Positions 49,145-57,320 of a stretch of 64,000 nt of DNA are shown piece after piece. The translations under genes and the position numbers were made by a program. The stretch's first letter is position 1; each line of letters begins with the position of its first letter. Source of the stretch: Mycetocola sp. (lineage in GTDB: Bacteria > Actinomycetota > Actinomycetes > Actinomycetales > Microbacteriaceae); NCBI RefSeq assembly GCF_025464835.1, contig NZ_JAODMP010000047.1:1-64000 (forward strand), read 5' to 3'. The notes beneath the pieces were generated by a model. That model did not search any database, was not told the origin of the DNA, and saw only the letters and a program-made list of their open reading frames with translations.

Positions 49145-50515
49145 ATGACCAAATTGAGAATCGCGATTGTCGGCGCCGGCCCCGCAGGAATCTACGCCGC
49201 GGACATCCTCCTCAAAGCCGAACGCAAGTTCGATGTGTCGATCGACCTGTTCGACCGGCTTCCGGCACCGTACGGGCTCGTTCGTTACGGGGTCGCGCCT
49301 GACCACCCTCGGATCAAAGGCATCATCAATGCGCTGCGCGAAGTGCTCGACCGTGGTGACATCCGGGTCTTCGGCAATGTCGACTTCGGCACGGACATCT
49401 CTCTCGATGACCTCAAGCGCCACTACCACGCGGTCATCTTCGCCACAGGGGCGGTGCGCGACGCGCCCCTGAACATCCCCGGCATCGATCTGGAGGGCTC
49501 GTACGGAGCCGCCGACTTCGTGAGCTGGTTCGATGGGCACCCCGATGTGCCCCGCGAGTGGCCGCTCACCGCGAAGTCCGTTGCCGTGATCGGCAACGGC
49601 AACGTTGCCCTCGACGTGTCGCGGATGCTCTCGAAGCACGCCGACGACCTGCTCTCCACCGAGATCCCACAGAACGTCTACGAAGGGCTCAAGACGTCGC
49701 CGGTGACCGACGTGCACGTGTTCGGTCGACGGGGGCCCGCCCAGGTCAAATTCACACCCCTCGAACTGCGCGAGCTCGGCGAGCTGAACGATGTCGACAT
49801 GGTGCTGCACGACGAGGACTTCGACTATGACGAGGCCTCCAAGACCGCGATCGCGAGCAACAAGCAGGTCATGGTCATCGACAAGATCCTGCAGAAGTGG
49901 CGTGAGCGCCCCATCGGGAACGCGTCCCGCCGGCTGCACCTGCACTTCTACGCGCGGCCTCTCGAGGTCGTCGGCGACGAGGACGGCCGGGTCGCCGCCT
50001 TCCGTTACGAACGCACGCGCCCGGATGCCGAGGGCGGCGTCGTCGGGACGGGAGAGATCCGCGAGGTGCCCATCCAGGCCATCTACCGGGCGGTCGGCTA
50101 TTTCGGGTCGCCGCTCGACGGCATCCCGTTCGACAAGAAGCATGGTGTCATCCCGAACCGGGAGGGTGTCGCCCTGCAGAAGGGCAGCAACGACGTCGTG
50201 CCCGGTGTCTACGCCACCGGCTGGATCAAACGCGGGCCGGTCGGGCTCATCGGCCACACCAAGTCGGATGCCATGGAAACGATCCGCCACGTGATCAACG
50301 GGGAGGGCAGCTGGTGGAACCCGGAGTTCCCGTCTGAGCAGTCGGTGCTCGACCTTCTCGACTCCCGTGGGATCAGGTACACGGACCTCGACGGGTGGCA
50401 CAACCTCGATCAGCACGAGGTTGCCCTGGGCGAGCCACACGGGCGCGCCCGGGTCAAGGTCGTTCCCCGTGACGAGATGATCGCGATCTCACGGGCGGAA
50501 TTCCCGGTCGCTTAG
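49145..50515 (+). CDS. Ferredoxin--NADP+ reductase, adrenodoxin-reductase-like (FprA type)
   Basis: A 456-residue FAD enzyme. The N-terminal FAD loop IAIVGAGPAGIYAADILLK, then DLFDRLPAPYGLVRYGVAPDHPRIKGI (FAD contact), the NADP loop VAVIGNGNVALDVSRML with VHVFGRRGPAQVKFTPLELREL, and the late YATGWIKRGPVGLIGHTKSDA. These match mycobacterial FprA and adrenodoxin reductase, which feed electrons to ferredoxins and P450s. It is likely co-transcribed with the prenyl synthase gene 15 bp upstream. Confidence 0.94.
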   Translation: MTKLRIAIVGAGPAGIYAADILLKAERKFDVSIDLFDRLPAPYGLVRYGVAPDHPRIKGIINALREVLDRGDIRVFGNVDFGTDISLDDLKRHYHAVIFATGAVRDAPLNIPGIDLEGSYGAADFVSWFDGHPDVPREWPLTAKSVAVIGNGNVALDVSRMLSKHADDLLSTEIPQNVYEGLKTSPVTDVHVFGRRGPAQVKFTPLELRELGELNDVDMVLHDEDFDYDEASKTAIASNKQVMVIDKILQKWRERPIGNASRRLHLHFYARPLEVVGDEDGRVAAFRYERTRPDAEGGVVGTGEIREVPIQAIYRAVGYFGSPLDGIPFDKKHGVIPNREGVALQKGSNDVVPGVYATGWIKRGPVGLIGHTKSDAMETIRHVINGEGSWWNPEFPSEQSVLDLLDSRGIRYTDLDGWHNLDQHEVALGEPHGRARVKVVPRDEMIAISRAEFPVA

Positions 50516-50550
50516 GGACAGGACTCCCCGGCCGGCGTCAGGCCGCCCGA

Positions 50551-50566
50551 TAGGGTGGTGGGCATG
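50551..50566 (+). promoter_or_regulatory. Leaderless promoter of the membrane protein at 50564
   Basis: TAGGGT at 50551-50556 precedes ATG 50564 by 7 nt. Confidence 0.4.
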
Positions 50567-51232
50567 TCTAACCCCGGTAATTTCCAGACTCCTTACAGCC
50601 TCGAGCCGCAGCAGGGTGCCCCGACCGGGTATTCCCAGCAGGCGCAGCCGCGCCCGCCGTTCGACAGGGCCGTGACACGACAGGTTCTGTTCGGCGGAGT
50701 TCTCGTGGTGGGCGTCGCGGCCGTCGCAAACCTTCTGTCGATCATCGGCAGCGCGATGTACTCGTTCCGCGGTGAGCTGATCTTCTCCCTCGTCTGGAGC
50801 GTGTTCATCGCCGTGGTTTTCGTCGTCGGAGCAGGAGTGAGCTCCCTTTACATCTCGCCGCTCGCCAGGGCCACATCGGCCGCAGACCTGCTCAAGAAGC
50901 TGGCGATCGCCGCCGCGGTCGGTACCGCGGCCCTGCTCGTGCTCAACTTCATCTGGGCGGTCATCTCCGGCGGCCAGTACCTGTTCCAGATGATCGTGAG
51001 TTCCGGCATCCTGGGGTCCATCTCGACCGGGCTGCACTACGGCGCTTTCTTCGCCCTCGGCGTGTTCATCGCGCGCGCACTGCCGCCGAAGCAGCTGGTC
51101 TACCCGGGAGTGCCGCAGGGCTACGCCGGGCAGCAGCAGGCCCAGGGGGCACCCGAGGGGTACCCGCAGCCCGGCTCCGTTGCTCCTCGCGGGTACGGTC
51201 AGCCGCAGGCGCCTGGCGCGCCCCAGGCGTAG
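50564..51232 (+). CDS. Uncharacterised four-helix membrane protein with Gln/Pro/Gly-rich tail
   Basis: A 222-residue protein. A disordered N-terminus (about 40 residues, Pro/Gln-rich) leads to four hydrophobic helices: VLFGGVLVVGVAAVANLLSII, IFSLVWSVFIAVVFVVGAGV, LAIAAAVGTAALLVLNFIWAVI and GLHYGAFFALGVFIARAL. The C-terminal 40 residues are low-complexity (PQGYAGQQQAQGAPEGYPQP). Family not recognised. It converges on the pucR gene. Confidence 0.7.
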   Translation: MSNPGNFQTPYSLEPQQGAPTGYSQQAQPRPPFDRAVTRQVLFGGVLVVGVAAVANLLSIIGSAMYSFRGELIFSLVWSVFIAVVFVVGAGVSSLYISPLARATSAADLLKKLAIAAAVGTAALLVLNFIWAVISGGQYLFQMIVSSGILGSISTGLHYGAFFALGVFIARALPPKQLVYPGVPQGYAGQQQAQGAPEGYPQPGSVAPRGYGQPQAPGAPQA

Positions 51233-51277
51233 CCCGGATCGACGCTCCCAGCCGGAAGGCCGGGGGCGTCCGCCGGC

Positions 51278-52828
51278 TCACGCCAGTTGCAGGGCGAGCC
51301 AGAGGTTCGTCCGCGCCTCCACGGTCGCAAGGGGGCGGCCGCTGAGTTTCTCGACAAGCGCGACCCGGTTCTTCAGGGTGTGCCGGTGGATGCCAAGGGC
51401 TCGCGCCGCCGGGTCCCATTGCCCATGGTGCTCGAGCCACATCTTCACGTCGCCCGTCAGGTCTGTGCCGTTCTCGGCGTCGTGATCGCGCACCGGTTTC
51501 AGCAGCGTGCGCGCGATCTCGACGGCATCCGCGCGGGGCAGGAGAGCGGCGAGGCCCCGTTCGGCCACGTCCGAAAAGACCAGGACGGATGCCGCAGCGT
51601 CGCCCGCGCCCCCGCTTGCGTCGACCGCCCGCTTCAGCGCCTGCGCGGCCTGCCTGGTGCCGGTTGCCGTCTCGGCCCAGCGCACCGGTTCGGAGATGCC
51701 GGCCGCCAGGTTCGAAACACGGGCCAGTTCCTCGGCGAGGGGGAGGGCATCCGCTGAGGGCACGCCGACGAAGATCCGCCCGTCGCTCGCCGCGAAGAAC
51801 AGGTTCCCTGCGACGTCGCGTGCCTCGAGGTCGCTGAACAGTGCATCCCTGGCGAGGGCAGGGGGAGCGAACGCGACGAAGCGGACGGGCTCCGCAGGAA
51901 GCTCCCCGCCCATCTGCTGCACGATCCGTCGCACGAGCGCAACGTTGCCCTCGAGCAGAGTCTGCAACAACCCGCTGCGCAGGAGCCCCCGCGCCCGGTT
52001 GAGTTCCCGGTTCTGCTCGAGCGCGAGCCCGGCGAGAGCGACGACGCTGGTCACAACGGTCTGGTCAGCTGAGTCGAGCGGTACCAGCCCGGCGATCACG
52101 AGCACTCCACGCAGCGCGTCGCGCCGGCCGAGCGTCTGCAGGTTCACCTGCCCGGACTTCTCGCTCATCGTTGAGCTCGACCGCTGACCCCGCCCGATCA
52201 GCCGCTCCGCCTCCTGCAGTATCGGTTGGCGGGCGTGGGGCGTCGTCAGCGCCGGCATCGAGGATGCCTCGTCGAAGGCGAGGGAGAACTCGCCGCGTGC
52301 GTCGACAAGCGCTACGAACCGGCCCAGCTGGCGCGAGAGCTCCTTAAGGATCGCAGCGGTGGCATCCGGCCGCAGCGCGGCGAACGAGATGGCCCGCTGG
52401 GCGTTGAGCGCCCAGGTATCCCTCGCGTGTGCTGCCTCGGCGAGGAGATCGGCCGCCTCGCGGATGACGGCGATGAACGGCACTCGATACGGGACTTCGA
52501 ACAGCGGCATCCCGAACCGCTCGCACGCCGTCACGAGCTCGAATGGGGTCCCCCTGACCACCTCAGTGCCGAAGCCGATGCCGAGGATCCCGTGCGAGGT
52601 GAGCCGCTCGACGTATTCGTCGTACGCACTCTGTGCCGTCGAAGCCCGGTCGAACTGCGTGCCGGTGGTCAGCACGATGTGCCCGGCGTCGAGGAACGGC
52701 GTCGGATCGGCGAGGTCTGAACTGTGAATCCAGGAGATCGGCGCCGTTCTTCGCTCGGGCGATCCGCCGGCGAGCAGGCTGAGCTCGAGTGCGGGAGTGT
52801 CGAGGAGTCGGCGCACGGAAGGTTGCAT
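51278..52828 (-). CDS. PucR family transcriptional regulator
   Basis: A 516-residue regulator. The N-terminal PucR domain (about 1-130: MQPSVRRLLDTPALELSLLAGG, then TTGTQFDR and FELVTACERFGMPLFEVPYRVPF) senses purine-related or amine ligands in characterised members. A central GGDEF-like CdaR region follows, and the C-terminal helix-turn-helix is DVKMWLEHHGQWDPAARALGIHRHTLKNRVALVEKLSG. It is divergent from gabT, with an inverted repeat (52851-52876) in the shared promoter, and so is the prime candidate to control the polyamine/GABA operon. ATG 52828 has TACGTT 6 nt upstream. Confidence 0.9.
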   Translation of the reverse strand: MQPSVRRLLDTPALELSLLAGGSPERRTAPISWIHSSDLADPTPFLDAGHIVLTTGTQFDRASTAQSAYDEYVERLTSHGILGIGFGTEVVRGTPFELVTACERFGMPLFEVPYRVPFIAVIREAADLLAEAAHARDTWALNAQRAISFAALRPDATAAILKELSRQLGRFVALVDARGEFSLAFDEASSMPALTTPHARQPILQEAERLIGRGQRSSSTMSEKSGQVNLQTLGRRDALRGVLVIAGLVPLDSADQTVVTSVVALAGLALEQNRELNRARGLLRSGLLQTLLEGNVALVRRIVQQMGGELPAEPVRFVAFAPPALARDALFSDLEARDVAGNLFFAASDGRIFVGVPSADALPLAEELARVSNLAAGISEPVRWAETATGTRQAAQALKRAVDASGGAGDAAASVLVFSDVAERGLAALLPRADAVEIARTLLKPVRDHDAENGTDLTGDVKMWLEHHGQWDPAARALGIHRHTLKNRVALVEKLSGRPLATVEARTNLWLALQLA

Positions 52829-52850
52829 CTGCCCAACGTACAAGATTTGC

Positions 52851-52876
52851 CAGAATGGCGACAGCGATCCATTCTG
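52851..52876. promoter_or_regulatory. Candidate operator between pucR and gabT
   Basis: CAGAATGG and CCATTCTG form a perfect 8-bp inverted repeat with a 10-nt spacer, centred about 35 bp upstream of the pucR start and about 90 bp before gabT, where the divergent promoters meet. Confidence 0.55.
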
Positions 52877-52954
52877 CTGGCCAGTCCGGCAGTTCCTCGT
52901 GGGGGCGGGAACTCCTAGTCTGGCAACACGGCACGTCAAAGGAGAACGACAACG

Positions 52955-54301
52955 ATGACCCTCACCACGACCGCCATCGGCGGGCCCGCGCTCGCCCAGG
53001 AACGCCGGATCGTGACCGCGATTCCGGGGCCGCGATCCGAGGCGCTGATGGCTCGCAAGAACAGCGCCGTCGCATCCGCTGTCGGGACCACCATGCCGGT
53101 CTTCGCGCAGGCGGCGGGCGGCGGAGTTGTCGTCGACGTCGACGACAACTCGTTCATCGACCTCGGCTCGGGAATCGCCGTGACCGGCGTGGGGAACAGC
53201 GCGCCGCGCGTGGTCGAAGCGGTCCAGGCGCAGGTTGCGGCGTTCACGCACACCTGCTTCATGATCACGCCGTACGACTCCTACGTCGAGGTAGCGGAAA
53301 AGCTCAACGAGCTGACGCCGGGCGATCACGAGAAGCGCAGCGCGCTGTTCAACTCCGGTGCCGAAGCCGTCGAGAACGCGATCAAGGTGGCTCGCAGCTA
53401 CACCGGCAAGCAAGCCGTCGTCGCGTTCGACCACGCTTACCACGGCCGTACGAACCTCACCATGGCCCTCACCGCCAAGTCGATGCCGTACAAGAGCGGC
53501 TTCGGGCCGTTCGCCTCCGAAATCTACCGTGCCCCGATGTCCTACCCGTTCCGAGACGGACTCAGCGGGCCGGAGGCCGCGAAACGCGCCATCTCGATGA
53601 TCGAGAAGCAGATCGGGGCGGCGAACCTCGCCGCCATCATCCTCGAACCGATCCAGGGTGAGGGCGGATTCATCGTGCCAGCGGAGGGGTTCTTGCCCTC
53701 CCTGGTCGAGTGGGCCCGGGCGAACGACGTCGTGTTCATCGCCGATGAGGTGCAGACCGGTTTCGCCCGCACCGGAGACATGTTCGCGAGCGAGCACGAA
53801 GGAATCGTGCCTGACATCGTCGTGACCGCAAAAGGTATCGCCGGCGGGCTGCCGCTGTCGGCGATCACCGGCAGGGCCGAGATCCTCGACGCGACCCACG
53901 CAGGCGGCCTCGGTGGAACGTACGGCGGCAACCCGCTGGCCTGCGCGGCCGCACTCGCCGCCATCGATACCTACGTCGAGGACGACCTCGCCGCGGCGGC
54001 GCGGCGGATCGGCAGCACAATCGTCGATCGGTTCACCGCAGCCCAGGCAACCGACCCACGCATCGGCGACATCCGGGGCCGAGGCGCGATGATCGCCATC
54101 GAGATCGTCGACCCGGGAACGAACGAGCCGGATGCCGCGTTGACCGGCCGCGTCGCAAAGGCGTGCCACGCGGAGGGAGTCATCGTGCTCACCTGCGGGA
54201 CGTACGGAAACGTCATCCGCTTCCTCCCGCCCCTCTCAATTTCTGCCGAGCTGCTCACCGAGGGGCTCGACGTCGTCCTCACCGCATTGGAGAACGCATG
54301 A
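52955..54301 (+). CDS. gabT: 4-Aminobutyrate--2-oxoglutarate transaminase
   Basis: A 448-residue class III PLP aminotransferase converting GABA and 2-oxoglutarate to succinate semialdehyde and glutamate. The cofactor region includes FNSGAEAVENAIKVARSYTGKQ, FDHAYHGRTNLTMALT, the Asp in VVFIADEVQTGFARTG, and the Schiff-base Lys in VTAKGIAGGLPLSAITG. AAAGGAG precedes ATG 52955. It overlaps gabD by 4 bp and belongs to a complete putrescine/GABA pathway. Confidence 0.95.
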   Translation: MTLTTTAIGGPALAQERRIVTAIPGPRSEALMARKNSAVASAVGTTMPVFAQAAGGGVVVDVDDNSFIDLGSGIAVTGVGNSAPRVVEAVQAQVAAFTHTCFMITPYDSYVEVAEKLNELTPGDHEKRSALFNSGAEAVENAIKVARSYTGKQAVVAFDHAYHGRTNLTMALTAKSMPYKSGFGPFASEIYRAPMSYPFRDGLSGPEAAKRAISMIEKQIGAANLAAIILEPIQGEGGFIVPAEGFLPSLVEWARANDVVFIADEVQTGFARTGDMFASEHEGIVPDIVVTAKGIAGGLPLSAITGRAEILDATHAGGLGGTYGGNPLACAAALAAIDTYVEDDLAAAARRIGSTIVDRFTAAQATDPRIGDIRGRGAMIAIEIVDPGTNEPDAALTGRVAKACHAEGVIVLTCGTYGNVIRFLPPLSISAELLTEGLDVVLTALENA

Positions 54302-55779
54302 CCACCCAGACCGACCTGCAGCAGAGTACCGCCCAGCAGGACTTGCTCGCGAAGGTACCGACCGGCCTCTTCATCGGCGGCGAATGGCGCCAGACCGAGA
54401 AGACCATCGATGTCTTCGACCCGTCGACAGGCGGCCTGCTCGCATCGATCGCCGACGCATCCGCCGCCGACGCCACCGCGGCACTCGACGCCGCTGTCGC
54501 CGTGCAGGACGAGTGGGCGGCCACCGCTCCACGCACACGCTCGAACATCCTCCGCACGGCGTTCGACCTGATGCAGGAACGCCGGGACGAATTCGCCCTC
54601 CTCATGACGCTGGAGATGGGTAAACCCCTCGCCGAGTCCAACGGTGAAGTCACCTACGGCGGGGAGTTCCTGCGCTGGTTCAGCGAAGAGGCCGTGCGGA
54701 TCACCGGCCGGTACGGCACCAACCCTGAAGGCACCGGCCGCATGATCGTGTCGCAGCACCCCGTCGGACCCTGCTACCTCATCACCCCGTGGAACTTCCC
54801 GCTCGCGATGGCCACCCGCAAGATCGCCCCCGCCCTTGCCGCCGGCTGTACCGTCATCATCAAGCCGGCCTCGCTGACGCCGCTGACCACCCTGTACTTC
54901 GCGAAGCTGCTCGAAGAGGCAGGGGTGCCCGCGGGCGTCGTCAACGTGCTCACCACCTCCTCGTCCGGCGCCGTCACCGAACCACTGCTCGACGACCCCC
55001 GCCTCCGCAAGCTGAGCTTCACCGGATCCACTCCGGTCGGGCAGAAGCTCATCCAGCAGTCGGCGAAGAACATCCTCCGCACATCGATGGAGTTGGGCGG
55101 CAACGCCCCGTTCGTCGTCTTCGACGACGCCGACCTCGACAAAGCCGTCGACGGTGCCCTCGCCGCCAAGTTCCGCAACATCGGACAGGCCTGCACCGCC
55201 GCAAACCGGTTCATCGTACACGCGTCGATCGTTGAGGAATTCGCCCGCCGGGTAACCGAGCGGGTTCAGGGGTTCTCGATCGGTCGCGGCACCGAAGACG
55301 GCGTCACCATCGGCCCCCTCATCGACGACCGTGCGGTCAAGAAGGCCGGCGAACTCGTCGACGACGCCGTCGCGAAAGGCGCGACGCTGCTCATCGGCGG
55401 CAAGGCCGTCGACCGCGAAGGAACCTTCTACGAGCCGACCGTGATCACCGACGTTCAGCAGGGGTCGAAGATCCTCCGCGAGGAAATCTTCGGACCGGTT
55501 CTCGCGATCGTGCCGTTCACCGACGAAGCGGATGCCGTCCGGCTCGCCAACGACACCGAATACGGCCTCGTCAGTTACGTCTTCACGCAAGACCTCGCCC
55601 GCGGCCAGCGGATGATCGACAAACTGCAGACGGGCATGATGGGCCTGAACGTCGGCGTCATCTCGAACGCCGCAGCCCCCTTCGGCGGCGTGAAGCAGTC
55701 CGGTGTCGGCCGGGAGGGCGGATTCGAGGGAATCCACGAATACCTGTCGACCAAGTACACGATGACGCCGGCCACCTAG
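54298..55779 (+). CDS. gabD: Succinate-semialdehyde dehydrogenase (NAD(P)+)
   Basis: A 493-residue aldehyde dehydrogenase completing GABA breakdown to succinate. The NAD-binding segment ITPWNFPLAMATRKIAPALAAG, SFTGSTPVGQKL, the Glu general base in SMELGGNAPFVVFDDADLD and the catalytic Cys in NIGQACTAANRF are in the right order, with EEIFGPVLAI near the end. ATG 54298 overlaps the gabT stop (ATGA). It is the second gene of the operon and 31 bp precede the next ALDH gene. Confidence 0.94.
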   Translation: MTTQTDLQQSTAQQDLLAKVPTGLFIGGEWRQTEKTIDVFDPSTGGLLASIADASAADATAALDAAVAVQDEWAATAPRTRSNILRTAFDLMQERRDEFALLMTLEMGKPLAESNGEVTYGGEFLRWFSEEAVRITGRYGTNPEGTGRMIVSQHPVGPCYLITPWNFPLAMATRKIAPALAAGCTVIIKPASLTPLTTLYFAKLLEEAGVPAGVVNVLTTSSSGAVTEPLLDDPRLRKLSFTGSTPVGQKLIQQSAKNILRTSMELGGNAPFVVFDDADLDKAVDGALAAKFRNIGQACTAANRFIVHASIVEEFARRVTERVQGFSIGRGTEDGVTIGPLIDDRAVKKAGELVDDAVAKGATLLIGGKAVDREGTFYEPTVITDVQQGSKILREEIFGPVLAIVPFTDEADAVRLANDTEYGLVSYVFTQDLARGQRMIDKLQTGMMGLNVGVISNAAAPFGGVKQSGVGREGGFEGIHEYLSTKYTMTPAT

Positions 55780-55810
55780 GCGCCACCGAAAAGTGATGGA
55801 AGGAAGAACA

Positions 55811-57232
55811 ATGAAGTCGCTTCAGAACTACATCAACGGCTCGTTCGTCGACGCCGCAGGTTCCGAAACCATCGACGTGGTCAGCCCCGCAACGGGCGAG
55901 GTCGTCGCGGTGTCACCCGTCTCCACCGATCTCGACGTCGATGCGGCCTTCGGCGCAGCGCGAACCGCCTTCGCCACCTGGAAACGCACGACACCCAGCC
56001 AGCGTCAGGCCATGCTGCTGAAGATCGCGGATGCCATGGAGGCGAACGCCGAGGAACTCGTCGAAGCGCAGCACCGCAACACCGGGCAGCCACGGGAAGC
56101 CATTCGCGTCGAAGAGGTGATCACGGGCGCCGACCACCTGCGCTTCTTCGCCGGCGCCGCCCGGGTACTCGAAGGCAAGAGCGCCGGCGAGTACCTCGAT
56201 GGTCACACGTCCTGGGTCCGCCGCGAACCGATCGGCGTCGTCGCCCAGGTCACCCCGTGGAATTACCCCCTCATGATGGCGATCTGGAAGATCGCTCCAG
56301 CACTGGCCGCAGGGAACACCGTCGTGCTCAAGCCGAGCGACACAACCCCGGAGTCCACCCTCGTCCTCGCCAGGCTGACGCAGGGCATCCTGCCGGAGGG
56401 TGTGCTCAACGTGGTCCTCGGGAACGCGTCGACGGGGCAGCTGATGACGGAGCATCCTGTGCCAGGGCTCGTGTCCATCACCGGTTCCGTCCGCGCGGGA
56501 ATGGCGGTCGCGGCATCCGCGGCCAAGCACCTGCACCGGGCACACCTCGAACTCGGCGGGAAAGCGCCGGCGATCGTCTTCGCCGATGCCGACATCGCCG
56601 CGACGGCGGAAGGTGTTGCAGGGGCAGGATATTTCAACGCCGGGCAGGACTGCACCGCCGTGACCCGGGTTCTCGTCCACGAGTCGATCCACGACGAGTT
56701 CGTCGCCGAACTGGTCAAGGCGGCTGAGGCCACGAAGACGGGCGACGCTGAGGACCCCGATGCGTATTACGGACCACTCAACAACGCCTCCCACTTCGAG
56801 AAGGTGTCGACGGTGATCGACAGCCTGCCCGCCCACGCGAAAGTCGTCACGGGAGGCCACCGCGTCGGTGACACGGGCTTCTACTACGCCCCGACCGTCA
56901 TCACCGGGGTCAACCAGATCGACGCCTGTGTGCAGGAGGAGACGTTCGGCCCGGTCCTGACGGTGCAGACCTTCTCCACCGAGGAGCAGGCAATCGAGAT
57001 GGCGAACGACGTGCCGTACGCGCTCGCCTCGAGCGTCTGGACCAGCGATCATGGCACCGCATTGCGGGTGTCCCGCGACCTGGACTTCGGGGCCGTGTGG
57101 ATCAACACCCACATCCTGCTTGCCGCGGAGATGCCCCACGGCGGGTTCAAGATGTCGGGTTACGGCAAGGACCTCTCGTCGTACGGGCTCGAGGACTACA
57201 CCCGGATCAAGCATGTGATGTCGGCGCTGTAA
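55811..57232 (+). CDS. Gamma-aminobutyraldehyde dehydrogenase
   Basis: A 473-residue aldehyde dehydrogenase. The length equals that of E. coli PatD (474) and motifs include VTPWNYPLMMAIWKIAPALAAG, ELGGKAPAIVFADADI (general base Glu), NAGQDCTAVTRVL (catalytic Cys) and MPHGGFKMSGYGKDLSSYGLEDYTRIKHVM at the end, typical of PatD/betaine aldehyde types. In this operon it should oxidise 4-aminobutanal produced by the putrescine oxidase to GABA. A GGAAGGAA site precedes the ATG. The stop overlaps a small ORF (TAATG). Confidence 0.92.
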   Translation: MKSLQNYINGSFVDAAGSETIDVVSPATGEVVAVSPVSTDLDVDAAFGAARTAFATWKRTTPSQRQAMLLKIADAMEANAEELVEAQHRNTGQPREAIRVEEVITGADHLRFFAGAARVLEGKSAGEYLDGHTSWVRREPIGVVAQVTPWNYPLMMAIWKIAPALAAGNTVVLKPSDTTPESTLVLARLTQGILPEGVLNVVLGNASTGQLMTEHPVPGLVSITGSVRAGMAVAASAAKHLHRAHLELGGKAPAIVFADADIAATAEGVAGAGYFNAGQDCTAVTRVLVHESIHDEFVAELVKAAEATKTGDAEDPDAYYGPLNNASHFEKVSTVIDSLPAHAKVVTGGHRVGDTGFYYAPTVITGVNQIDACVQEETFGPVLTVQTFSTEEQAIEMANDVPYALASSVWTSDHGTALRVSRDLDFGAVWINTHILLAAEMPHGGFKMSGYGKDLSSYGLEDYTRIKHVMSAL

Positions 57233-57312
57233 TGAACGCAGCTCATCACAGCGCCGAGATCGAGCGATCCGGCACGCTTGCCGGATCAGTCGAGATCAGC
57301 GTTACGAAATAA
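57232..57312 (+). CDS. Possible 26-aa coupled small ORF between patD-like and putrescine oxidase genes
   Basis: ATG 57232 shares one base with the upstream stop (TAATG). The ORF reads MNAAHHSAEIERSGTLAGSV plus six residues and stops 8 nt before the GTG of the oxidase; the oxidase Shine-Dalgarno GGAG starts directly after that stop. A perfect 9-bp stem hairpin (57266-57287) lies inside it. It could couple translation through the intergenic region or be chance. Confidence 0.35.
   Translation: MNAAHHSAEIERSGTLAGSVEISVTK
57266..57287 (+). promoter_or_regulatory. Perfect 9-bp intra-operon hairpin
   Basis: GATCCGGCA and TGCCGGATC flank a 4-nt loop (CGCT), 34 nt before the putrescine oxidase start. 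It has no T-run, so it is more likely an mRNA-processing or attenuation element than a terminator. Confidence 0.45.
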
Positions 57313-57320
57313 GGAGAACC

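Noticed and set aside
48053-50440. A 795-codon ORF on the minus strand
   Set aside because: It is antisense to the polyprenyl synthase and FprA genes, whose protein motifs are unmistakable. Long open antisense frames are expected at this GC content.
51278-54169. A 963-residue PucR regulator
   Set aside because: The extra N-terminal 447 codons are antisense to gabT; the PucR domain begins at ATG 52828, which has its own -10 box.
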